A DNA stretch of 64,000 nt from Blastopirellula sp. J2-11 (GTDB lineage: Bacteria > Planctomycetota > Planctomycetia > Pirellulales > Pirellulaceae). A model generated the notes under the pieces. It did not search any database and was not told where the DNA came from. It worked only from the letters and a program-made list of their open reading frames with translations. The DNA lies in assembly GCF_024584705.1 (NCBI RefSeq), contig NZ_CP097384.1, forward strand, positions 6,262,001-6,326,000, written 5' to 3'. The translations under genes and the position numbers were made by a program. Below are positions 57,077-64,000 of the stretch, one piece after another. Every line of letters begins with the position of its first letter. Position 1 is the first letter of the stretch.

Positions 57077-57935
57077 CGCAGAATCGCAAGGCATGTCCGC
57101 TCTCGAAATCCGTCTGCAGCGTGAAAGCGTGCTTCCCGATCACGAAGCGCGCCGCAAAGAACTGGCCGGCCCGCACATCAACACGGCCAAATTCGCGCAG
57201 CCCGCCGACGTCGCGAAGAAAACGCCGGGCGCAAAGAAAAAGAAACCGCTGCTCGAAACGCGCGCCCTCCACAAAAGCTACCGCAAAGGTCGGCTGACCA
57301 TTCCGGTGCTGCGCGGCGTCGATTTCGCCGCCGAAGAAGGCAAAATCACCTCGATCATTGGGCAAAGCGGCAGCGGCAAAAGCACGCTGTTGCACCTGAT
57401 GGGGACGCTTGACACGCCGGATGACGGCGAAATTCATTTCGCCAACACGCGAATCGACAAATTCAATTCGCGCCAGCGCGATTCGCTGCGCAGCCGCGCG
57501 TTCGGCATGATCTTTCAATTCTATCATCTGTTGCCGGAACTCTCGACGCTTGAGAACGTATTGACCCCGATCATGATCTCCCATGGCATGTGGCGCTATT
57601 GGTCGGCTCGCAAACAATTCCGCAAACGAGCCGAAGAACTGCTAGAGATGGTCGGGCTTAGCCACCGCACGACGCACAAACCTCGCGAGCTCTCTGGCGG
57701 CGAAATGCAGCGGACCGCCATCGCACGAGCGCTGATCGCGCAGCCGCGCATCTTGCTCGCCGATGAGCCGACCGGCAATCTTGATGAGCAAACCGGCGGC
57801 GAGATCATGGAGATCTTGAAGCGGCTCAATCGTGAGCAAAATCTGACGATCGTCATGGTCACCCATGACAGTTCGATCGCGGCGCAAGGGGACGACATCA
57901 TTCGCTTGGCCGGCGGACGCGTCGAAAAGCAGTAG
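57069..57935 (+). CDS. ABC transporter ATP-binding protein, LolD/MacB type
   Basis: A 288-residue ATPase. It has the Walker A motif IIGQSGSGKSTLLHLMG, the Q-loop, the ABC signature LSGGEMQRTAIARAL and Walker B RILLADEPTGNLD, followed by VTHDSSIA. The first 55 residues are an unusual hydrophilic extension (LQRESVLPDHEARRKELAGP). It works with the permease it overlaps, driving a LolCDE- or MacB-like transport step. The cargo cannot be read from the sequence. Confidence 0.93.
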   Translation: MSNAESQGMSALEIRLQRESVLPDHEARRKELAGPHINTAKFAQPADVAKKTPGAKKKKPLLETRALHKSYRKGRLTIPVLRGVDFAAEEGKITSIIGQSGSGKSTLLHLMGTLDTPDDGEIHFANTRIDKFNSRQRDSLRSRAFGMIFQFYHLLPELSTLENVLTPIMISHGMWRYWSARKQFRKRAEELLEMVGLSHRTTHKPRELSGGEMQRTAIARALIAQPRILLADEPTGNLDEQTGGEIMEILKRLNREQNLTIVMVTHDSSIAAQGDDIIRLAGGRVEKQ

Positions 57936-58063
57936 TGCGATTGTTAACTCTCGTAACAAATTCGCCAAAATCGGGCGATTGATCTGGCTGCTGGCGCCGC
58001 TCGTTTGATACCCTCCGCGCGCTATTGATTCAATTTCGCTCTCTGCACAGCAAGGAGGCTGCG

Positions 58064-59056
58064 ATGCGGGCCGCCCTACTCTCGTTCTTGGCATTTGTCG
58101 TCGGTTTGGCCTGTGCAGCAGGCTGTAATGTCGAGCAACTCGAAAAAGTCGCCGCTGAGATTGCCCAGCACCAGCAGCAAAACCAGTCGGCGCAAACGCC
58201 CGCCTCTGGAACGACAACCGGCGGCGCCACAGCGCCTCCGACCGGCGATAAGATCCGCATCGCTTCGTTCAACATTCAAGTCTTCGGTCAGTCGAAGATG
58301 AACAAGCCGGAAGTCATGCAGGTACTGACCGAGATCGTTCGCAAGTTCGATGTGGTCGCCATCCAAGAGTTGCGCAGCTCTGAACAGGATGTGATTCCTC
58401 GCTTTCTGCAGATGATCAATAGCACCGGCCGCAACTATGACTCGATCGTCGGTCCGCGGCTTGGTCGCTCCAGCAGCAAAGAACAATACGTCTTTCTCTA
58501 TGACAAAAATCGGATCGCGGTCGAACCCGACTCGGTCTTTACGATCAACGATCCCAGCGACTTGCTCCATCGCGAACCGTTGGTCGCTTCGTTTCACGCA
58601 ATCGGCGCCGATCGCTCGCGCGTTCCCTTTCGCTTCACCTTGGTCAACATCCATACCGATCCAGATGAAACGGATGAAGAACTCGACGCGCTGGGCGAAG
58701 TCTATCAACTGGTTCGTTATAGCGGGCCGGAAGACGACGTCATTTTGCTGGGCGACCTGAATGTCAGCTACAAGAAGCTTGGCGCCCTAGGTCAAGTTCC
58801 CGGTATTACTTGGACGGTCTCGGACGAAGCGACGAACACGCTCCGCAAATCGAGCTATGACAACCTGGTCTTTATCGCGGCCGATACCCGCGAGTTCACC
58901 GGAGTCGCCGCGGTCTACGACACGGAAAAAGAGTTTCGCCTAACGCGAGATCAAGCGCTGGACGTCTCTGATCACTTGCCGGTCTGGGGCGAATTTTCAG
59001 CGTACGAAGCCGGCCCATCCGCAATCGCCGCAGGCGCCGCAACACCAGTTCGTTAG
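58064..59056 (+). CDS. Endonuclease/exonuclease/phosphatase family lipoprotein
   Basis: A 330-residue secreted protein. Signal peptide residues 5-18 end in CAAGC (Cys21), a weak lipobox. A Gln- and Thr-rich linker (about 30-60) leads to the EEP domain: IRIASFNIQVFGQSKMN, VVAIQELRS (catalytic Glu), VNIHTDPDE, VILLGDLNVSY and SDHLPVWGEF, with the His and Asp of a DNase I-like active site. It could be a nuclease or a phosphatase in the periplasm or outside. AAGGAGG, 6 bases before ATG 58064, gives a strong start. Confidence 0.88.
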   Translation: MRAALLSFLAFVVGLACAAGCNVEQLEKVAAEIAQHQQQNQSAQTPASGTTTGGATAPPTGDKIRIASFNIQVFGQSKMNKPEVMQVLTEIVRKFDVVAIQELRSSEQDVIPRFLQMINSTGRNYDSIVGPRLGRSSSKEQYVFLYDKNRIAVEPDSVFTINDPSDLLHREPLVASFHAIGADRSRVPFRFTLVNIHTDPDETDEELDALGEVYQLVRYSGPEDDVILLGDLNVSYKKLGALGQVPGITWTVSDEATNTLRKSSYDNLVFIAADTREFTGVAAVYDTEKEFRLTRDQALDVSDHLPVWGEFSAYEAGPSAIAAGAATPVR

Positions 59057-59060
59057 AAAG

Positions 59061-59152
59061 TAGGGCGGGCCGTGCCTGCCGCTCTTTCCATTGCGGTTAC
59101 TTGCTCATGCATCAATCTTGCGAGCGGTTTCGGCAGGCACGGCCTGCCCTAC
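59061..59152. repeat. REP-like inverted repeat, copy 2
   Basis: Arms TAGGGCGGGCCGTGCCTGCC (59061) and GGCAGGCACGGCCTGCCCTA (ending 59151) are nearly complementary, with a loop of about 50 bases. The same arms occur at 24511-24576. It lies between convergent genes. Confidence 0.8.
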
Positions 59153-60933
59153 ACCAGCGGCATTAGCGTCGCCAGGATTAAGGTCGCCAGGAAGCTGACG
59201 CCGCCTAAAACCAACAGCAGCAGCGTCCACGACTTCAGCGCTTCCACTTCGGTCAATCCGCTCATTTTGGCGAAGACCCAGAAGCCGCTGTCGTTCATCC
59301 ATGATCCCATCAGCGATCCGCTGCCGATCGCGGTGGCGAGATAAACCGGATTGCAGCCGAGCGTCTCTGGCGTCGCCAATCCGCCCAACATCGCCGCGCC
59401 GGTGATCATCGCCACCGTGCTAGAACCTTGGGCGATCTTTAGCAGCGACGCGATCGAAAAGCCGAGCAGCAAAATCATGATCGCGCTGCCGCCGCCATCG
59501 CCGACGCTAAACATTTCCCGAATCGCCGGGCCGACGTTAGCGACGCCCAGCATCGCGCCAAACGCGCCGCCGGCACAGGTAATCAAGATAATTACGCCGC
59601 CGCTCATCAGCGCCACTTCGACCGATTGAGCCAGTTCTTTCAGCGATAATTTGCGTGACGAGGCCAGCGTCGCCATGGCGACGATCGCCGATAACAAGAG
59701 GGCGAAATTCGCATCGCCGAAAGCCGACGACCAATTCGCGGCGATCCGCGCATCGGTGTTCCAGACATGCGGTTTGATCAGATCTTCGCCGTAGGTCGAT
59801 TCCAACACCTGGCGATTCATCCGCTCGGCGTCGACCGGTTTCATCCGCGAATTGTCACCGTTCACTTTCTTGACCACGGCCGGCGGTAAGGAGCCTGGCA
59901 AGTCAACCGCCAACGGTTTGTGCGTCAGCACAAATTGATTGAGTCCCGCTACCAGCGCCTGTTGATCGTCGGTCGAGAGGGGAGCGTCGCGCAACAGCAG
60001 ATCGGCGATCTCGGCGCGGCGTTCTTGCTGGAACTCGCTTTCGCTGATCGTCGCGGCCATTCGCTTGCCCAACGTATCTTCGTCGGCTTTGTTTTCCGAC
60101 TGCACTTGAGCACGGAACGCTGGCCAGTCGATTTCTTCCGCTTTTAGCTGGGCGGCTCGTTGGCCGTCAGCGATTGTCGTCAGCACCGTATTGGTCGAGA
60201 TCAACAGCACCGGCAACAAAACCGGCAGCAGCGAAACGAAGAGACTCGGCAGTTGGCTGTCGGGCAATTCTTCCGGTTCCGGCTCGGCGCTGATCGGCCG
60301 CATCGGCAGCGGCATCCAACGATTCATCAGCATCGAGAACAACAACCCGGCGATCGCGCCCGGCAGCGCGACGCAGGCGCCGATCAAGATCATCAATCCC
60401 TTATCCACGCCCAGTTGATCCGCGACCACCAACGGACCGGGAGTTGGCGGAACCAACGTATGCGTGATTGCGCCGCCGGTAGCGATCGCCATCACGTAGA
60501 GCAGATAGTTTTTCTTGGTGCGGCGAAACAACGAGCGGGCCAGCGGCACGAGCAAGTAAAAGACGGTGTCAAAAAAGACCGGCACCGCCAAAATAAAACC
60601 GCTGCCCATCAGCGCAGCCGGTGCGCGCTCTTCGCCGCAGATGTTCATCATCCAGCGCACGACCCGATCGGCGGCGCCGCTATCGAGCATGCACTTGCCG
60701 ATGATCGCGGCCAACGCGATCACGATACCAACGCCGCCGGCCATGCCGCCAAACGCCGAAGCGACGCGGCTGAACTTGTCTTGCACACTGCCGTCGGCCA
60801 TCAAGCTGACCACCATCGCGGCGACCAGCATCGCGATAAACGCGTTGGCCCGCAGAAGGATAATCAGCCCCAACACCGTGGCCATGCCGACACCCAAACA
60901 GAGCAGGGCATAATTCGCTTCGTCAGGCGTCAT
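59149..60933 (-). CDS. GntP-family permease with large soluble insert
   Basis: A 594-residue permease; family members are usually about 440-460 residues. N-terminal helices (LCLGVGMATVLGLIILL, GMAGGVGIVIALAAIIGKCM, FDTVFYLLVPLARSLF) and the family stretch TGGAITHTLVPPTPGPLVVA, then C-terminal helices (GVIILITCAGGAFGAMLGVA, GSAIMILLLGFSIASLLKIA, QGSSTVAMITGAAMLGG), fit GntP-type gluconate or organic acid:H+ symporters. A hydrophilic insert of about 130-150 residues (about 260-405) separates the two halves. The substrate is unknown. The ATG has no clear ribosome binding site. Confidence 0.85.
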   Translation of the reverse strand: MTPDEANYALLCLGVGMATVLGLIILLRANAFIAMLVAAMVVSLMADGSVQDKFSRVASAFGGMAGGVGIVIALAAIIGKCMLDSGAADRVVRWMMNICGEERAPAALMGSGFILAVPVFFDTVFYLLVPLARSLFRRTKKNYLLYVMAIATGGAITHTLVPPTPGPLVVADQLGVDKGLMILIGACVALPGAIAGLLFSMLMNRWMPLPMRPISAEPEPEELPDSQLPSLFVSLLPVLLPVLLISTNTVLTTIADGQRAAQLKAEEIDWPAFRAQVQSENKADEDTLGKRMAATISESEFQQERRAEIADLLLRDAPLSTDDQQALVAGLNQFVLTHKPLAVDLPGSLPPAVVKKVNGDNSRMKPVDAERMNRQVLESTYGEDLIKPHVWNTDARIAANWSSAFGDANFALLLSAIVAMATLASSRKLSLKELAQSVEVALMSGGVIILITCAGGAFGAMLGVANVGPAIREMFSVGDGGGSAIMILLLGFSIASLLKIAQGSSTVAMITGAAMLGGLATPETLGCNPVYLATAIGSGSLMGSWMNDSGFWVFAKMSGLTEVEALKSWTLLLLVLGGVSFLATLILATLMPLV

Positions 60934-61175
60934 GACAGGCGTCTCTAGCGGCTATTTCAGAGAAGTGGGGTAATTTTCGTTTGCGCGGGGAAGTATGAGA
61001 ATGCCACACCGAGGCCCGAATATCAAGGGTTAGGATAGGAAATAGGGAGCGAAAACCGGCAAGAGCCAATGACAAATGCTTAAATCCGAATGTCGAAGGA
61101 AGGAGGAACCTGTCGATTCTCTCCTGTTCGCTACTCTCCAATCGATGAGCGGACCGGTCTCCTTTTTTTGCGAAT

Positions 61176-61470
61176 TGGACAGGACCGCCACGTTTTCTCG
61201 CTCGAAAGGTTGGACAGGACAGGACCACCGCGTTTTCCCGTTCAAAAGGTTGGACAGGACAGGACCACCGCGTTTTCCCGTTCAAAAGGTTGGACAGGAC
61301 AGAACCACCGCGTTTTCTCGTTCGAAAGGTTGGACAGGACAGAACCACCGCGTTTTCCCGTTCGAAAGGTTGGACAGGACAGAACCACCGCGTTTTCCCG
61401 TTCGAAAGGTTGGACAGGACAGAACCACCGCGTTTTCCCGTTCGAAAGGTTGGACAGGACAGGACCGCTG
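61176..61470. repeat. 40-bp tandem repeat array
   Basis: Six complete 40-base units at 61211-61450, preceded by a 35-base unit (61176-61210) and followed by a half unit (61451-61470). A unit begins TGGACAGGACAGGACCACCG and continues with CGTTTTCCCGTTCGAAAGGT. Units differ at only a few positions (GGACC or GAACC; CCCG or CTCG; CAAAA or CGAAA). Units 1 and 2 are identical, and so are 4, 5 and 6, which suggests recent expansion. No known mobile element lies next to it. Confidence 0.95.
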
Positions 61471-61714
61471 CGAGTTTTTTTGAGTTAGATCCATCACTCC
61501 CTCGCCCCCAAAACTCCCCAAGACCCACTTCCCAAACCGCGCAGCAAACAACCCCACCAGCCTCTCCCGAAGCTGGCGATCCAAACCACAGCGCGGCGCT
61601 CCAGCCAATGGAAGCGGGTCGCTCTGCGAACGAAAAGATGCGAAGAAAGTCTAACAAAAGACTAAGACATTTTCAACCCCCAAAGCAGGCGCCTTTCGCT
61701 CCGGCTTCTCTCAC

Positions 61715-61815
61715 AAAATCAGCCGCACGGCGTTAGCCGCGGTTTCTTGTCTTCAATTTTCCGTCGTCAAGGAGTTCCTGTCAGAAACCGCGGCTAACGC
61801 CGTGCGGCTGATTTT
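61715..61815. repeat. Perfect 33-bp inverted repeat
   Basis: Arm 1 (61715-61747) and arm 2 (61783-61815) are exact reverse complements over 33 bases, with a 35-base loop. The arms contain AGCCGCACGGCGTTAGCC. It is much stronger than a normal terminator and could be a MITE-like element or a cruciform. No gene lies in the loop. Confidence 0.9.
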
Positions 61816-61828
61816 GGGGGAGGTCTAG

Positions 61829-61975
61829 CGTGCGTCAAGACGCACCTGGAACCTGCTCAATCAACCGCCAATCCATCTAGCGTGACAACGCAAGGGATCG
61901 CAGCGATTGCGTCGCCACGCTTGGCTATTTGGCGGCTGGGTCGGCAGGACTTCGTGCGTCTTGACGCACCCTACG
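61829..61975. repeat. Pair of matching short palindromes
   Basis: GTGCGTCAAGACGCAC (61830-61845) and GTGCGTCTTGACGCAC (61954-61969) are each palindromic with a 2-base centre and are reverse complements of each other. They flank about 108 bases without a gene, so this could be a small element with terminal inverted repeats. Confidence 0.65.
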
Positions 61976-62096
61976 AAACTGGCTGGCTGGCTGCTAGCAC
62001 TTGGTAGCGATCGGGCTTGGTCGATTACGCCCTCTTCCGTTACATTAGCCTGCTATCAACTTTGGCTTCACAGCTCTCGCGAAAGAAAGCAACGCA

Positions 62097-63143
62097 ATGG
62101 GTGTCACACTCGGCCAACTGGCGTCTCTGGTCGAAGGGACGCTGCACGGCGACGCCCAGTTGGAAATCACCGGCGCGTCGATCATTCGCGACTCGCAGCC
62201 GGGCGAAATCACGCTGGCGGACCGTCCCGAACTCGCAAAAGAATTAGCGCGCTGCAGCGCCGCCGCCGTTCTCGCTTCAGGCGAGTTCGCTCCGGCCGGC
62301 ATGCCGGTGATTGTGGTCGCCAACGTTCATGAAGCGTTCGCCAAGATCGTGGCGCAGTTTCGTCCTAATCTTGCCCAAAATAAGCTCGGCGTTCATCCCT
62401 CGGCCGTCGTCTCCGACAGCGCGGTGATCGCCGCGGACGCGTCGATCGGACCGTTGGTCGTGATCGGCGAAGGGGTCAGCATTCAGTCAGGGGTCGTTAT
62501 CCAAAGCGGCGTGCAAATTGGCGCGGGCAGCGTGATCGGCGCCGGCTCGTTTCTGTTTCCCGGCGTCGTCCTCTATGAGAACACCATTGTCGGCGCCAAC
62601 TGTATTCTGCATGCTTCGTGCGTGCTGGGCGCCTTTGGGTTTGGCTATGAATCTGGAAGCGGCAAGCATCTCCTTTCCTCGCAACTGGGAAACGTGGTGA
62701 TTGGCGATTTTGTCGAGATCGGCGCCGCGACCACAATTGACCGCGGCACCTATGGCCCGACGGTGATCGGTGACGGGACCAAGATCGACAATCAAGTGAT
62801 GATCGCCCACAACTGCCGGATTGGTCGACACAATCTGATCTGTTCGCAGGTCGGCGTCGCAGGCAGCACCTCTACCGGCGATTACGTCGTGATGGCCGGT
62901 CAGGTCGGCGTGCGAGATCATGTTCATGTCGGCGATGGCGCCATCTTGGGCGCCAAAGCGGGCGTCGCATCGGATATCGGCGCCGGACAACATGTCATCG
63001 GCTCGCCCGCGATCCCAGCGAAAGACAAGAAACTGGAAGTCGCGCTGCTCAGTAAGTTGCCTGAAATGCGAAAGCAACTGAAGGCGCTGTTATCGCGTGT
63101 CACCGAATTGGAGAAGGAAGACGAACTGCGGAAAACCGCCTAA
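62097..63143 (+). CDS. lpxD: UDP-3-O-acylglucosamine N-acyltransferase
   Basis: A 348-residue LpxD, the third step of lipid A synthesis: it adds a second acyl chain to the UDP-glucosamine intermediate. The N-terminal uridine-binding domain ([20 protein letters not shown]) is followed by a left-handed beta-helix of hexapeptide repeats (from about 100 to 320), containing [14 protein letters not shown] and the catalytic His region MIAHNCRIG. The C-terminal helix ([20 protein letters not shown]) is typical. It is followed after 22 bp by lpxI, so both are part of a lipid A operon. Confidence 0.95.
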   Translation: MGVTLGQLASLVEGTLHGDAQLEITGASIIRDSQPGEITLADRPELAKELARCSAAAVLASGEFAPAGMPVIVVANVHEAFAKIVAQFRPNLAQNKLGVHPSAVVSDSAVIAADASIGPLVVIGEGVSIQSGVVIQSGVQIGAGSVIGAGSFLFPGVVLYENTIVGANCILHASCVLGAFGFGYESGSGKHLLSSQLGNVVIGDFVEIGAATTIDRGTYGPTVIGDGTKIDNQVMIAHNCRIGRHNLICSQVGVAGSTSTGDYVVMAGQVGVRDHVHVGDGAILGAKAGVASDIGAGQHVIGSPAIPAKDKKLEVALLSKLPEMRKQLKALLSRVTELEKEDELRKTA

Positions 63144-63165
63144 CGTCTTCTTACGCACGGACGCT

Positions 63166-64000
63166 ATGAATTCATCTGCGACTGACCGACAACCGCCGTT
63201 TGGCCTGCTGGCTGGCTGGGGGCGACTGCCGATCGAAGTGGCCACGGCGCTTCAGCGACATGGCTACGCGGTTCATACGCTGCTGATCAAAGACCACGCC
63301 GATCCGATCCTGGCCGAAATCTCCACTTCGCACGAGTGGATCGGACTCGGGCAACTTGGCAAATGCGTCCGCTTCTATCAGCGCCACCAGGTGACGACGG
63401 CGACAATGGTCGGCAAGGTCCACAAGGTGCGGCTGTTAGATCGCGGCGCACTCTGGAATCATTTCCCCGATTGGTACGGCGCGCGAATTTTCGGTCCCTT
63501 TATTTGGGGCAAAAAAGATCGCAAAGACGACACCATCCTGGGCGGCATCTGCCGCGCGTTTTCGAACAAAGGAATCGAGTTTGTGCCTGCGACCGATTAT
63601 GCCCCTGACCTGCTCGTAAAATTTGGACAACTATCCGGCAAACCGCTCAGCAAAAAACAGCTCGGCGACGTGCAATACGGCTGGGACCTGGCCAAAGCGA
63701 TCGGCAAGTTTGACACCGGGCAAAGCGTCGCGATCAAAGGGCAAATGGCGCTGGCGCTGGAAGCGGTCGAAGGGACCGACGAGTGCATTCGCCGCGCTGG
63801 TCAGCTCTGTCGCTCGGGCGGGTTCACCATCGTCAAAGTCGCCAAGCCGCAGCAAGACATGCGATTTGACGTGCCAACCATCGGCGTCGGCACGATCGAA
63901 ACGATGGCCGCGTCCGGCGCCGTCACGCTGGTGATCGAAGCCGATAAGACGATCATCGTTGACGAGCCCGCAGTCATCGCGCTGGCTAATAAGCTGGGCG
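63166..64000 (+). CDS. lpxI: UDP-2,3-diacylglucosamine pyrophosphatase LpxI, cut by window end
   Basis: An open frame from ATG 63166 to the end of the window, 278 residues without a stop. It reads PFGLLAGWGRLPIEVATAL at the N-terminus, IGLGQLGKCVRFYQRHQV, MVGKVHKVRLL, KGQMALALEAVEGTDECIRR and, near the window end, IGVGTIETMAASGAVTLVIE. This is the LpxI (DUF1009) family, which cleaves UDP-2,3-diacylglucosamine to lipid X, the fourth step of lipid A synthesis, and replaces LpxH. It starts 22 bp after lpxD. Only a few C-terminal residues can be missing. Confidence 0.92.
   Translation, partial: MNSSATDRQPPFGLLAGWGRLPIEVATALQRHGYAVHTLLIKDHADPILAEISTSHEWIGLGQLGKCVRFYQRHQVTTATMVGKVHKVRLLDRGALWNHFPDWYGARIFGPFIWGKKDRKDDTILGGICRAFSNKGIEFVPATDYAPDLLVKFGQLSGKPLSKKQLGDVQYGWDLAKAIGKFDTGQSVAIKGQMALALEAVEGTDECIRRAGQLCRSGGFTIVKVAKPQQDMRFDVPTIGVGTIETMAASGAVTLVIEADKTIIVDEPAVIALANKLG

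Larger units (their letters stand above)
60934..62096. other. Repeat-rich intergenic region
   Basis: 1.16 kb with no convincing gene. It holds a 40-base tandem array, a perfect 33-bp inverted repeat and a pair of short palindromes (separate entries). Long frames on both strands here come from the array having no stop codons in several frames. Confidence 0.7.

Noticed and set aside
61176-61470. The tandem array as a CRISPR.
   Set aside because: The units run head to tail with no unique spacers, and no cas gene is present.
60923-61657. Long minus-strand reading frame of 244 codons over the tandem array, with similar plus-strand frames.
   Set aside because: The frames arise because the 40-base unit has no stop codons in several frames. 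There is no ribosome binding site, the translated repeat makes no sense as a domain, and one frame overlaps the start of the permease gene.

Overview
The window looks like a planctomycete chromosome of the Pirellulaceae type (Blastopirellula or Rhodopirellula relatives). That is an inference from gene content. It carries DUF1559 pseudopilin-like proteins with the H-x9-DG C-terminal motif, many small secreted lipoproteins, a sigma-70 with a very acidic N-terminus, genes set singly or in short runs on both strands, and lipid A genes. Most of it is moderately GC-rich. Two stretches are visibly more AT-rich: the HipA-like pair (about 34.9-36.7 kb) and the glycan cluster (about 43-52 kb). No rRNA, tRNA, CRISPR array, transposase or prophage gene was seen.

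Layout. 0-6.6 kb: the 3' end of a DUF1559 gene with a small lipoprotein, a membrane Zn-peptidase, a lipoprotein of unknown function, and a 1070-aa secreted protein with a trypsin-like domain that seems to lack its serine, plus a PDZ domain. 6.8-15.3 kb: dprA, two unknown proteins, a short-chain dehydrogenase, 1.2 kb without a convincing gene, the primary sigma factor, and a membrane protein/methyltransferase pair. 15.4-19.1 kb: a run of DUF1559 protein, lipoprotein and a G8/beta-helix protein related to animal CEMIP/TMEM2. 19.1-24.4 kb: a very large AsmA/TamB-like protein, a coiled-coil lipoprotein and a cyclophilin. 24.5-26.9 kb: a cysteine-rich precursor, a DUF692 (MNIO) enzyme and a DUF2063 partner, which together make a bufferin-type RiPP operon.

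27-34.8 kb: gap, a PhoD-like phosphatase, a cluster of intergenic repeats, queC, and ilvN-ilvC. 34.9-36.7 kb: a HipA-like kinase with a DUF3037 protein. 36.7-42.8 kb: mprF, a DUF1003 protein, a Suppressor-of-fused domain protein with zinc ribbons, and an AraC/GyrI-like regulator. 43.2-52.8 kb: a glycan cluster with several glycosyltransferases, a double methyltransferase and a glycosyltransferase-FkbM fusion. 53.2-59.1 kb: a lysyl-tRNA synthetase with an unusual N-terminal domain, a LolCDE-type ABC transporter pair and an endonuclease/exonuclease/phosphatase lipoprotein. 59.1-64 kb: a GntP-family permease with a large soluble insert, a repeat-rich 1.16-kb intergenic region, lpxD, and a 3'-truncated lpxI.

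The best candidates for something new are the bufferin-type operon with its Tat-like leader, the LysRS fusion, the HipA-like/DUF3037 pair with its strong promoter, and the intergenic repeat families.
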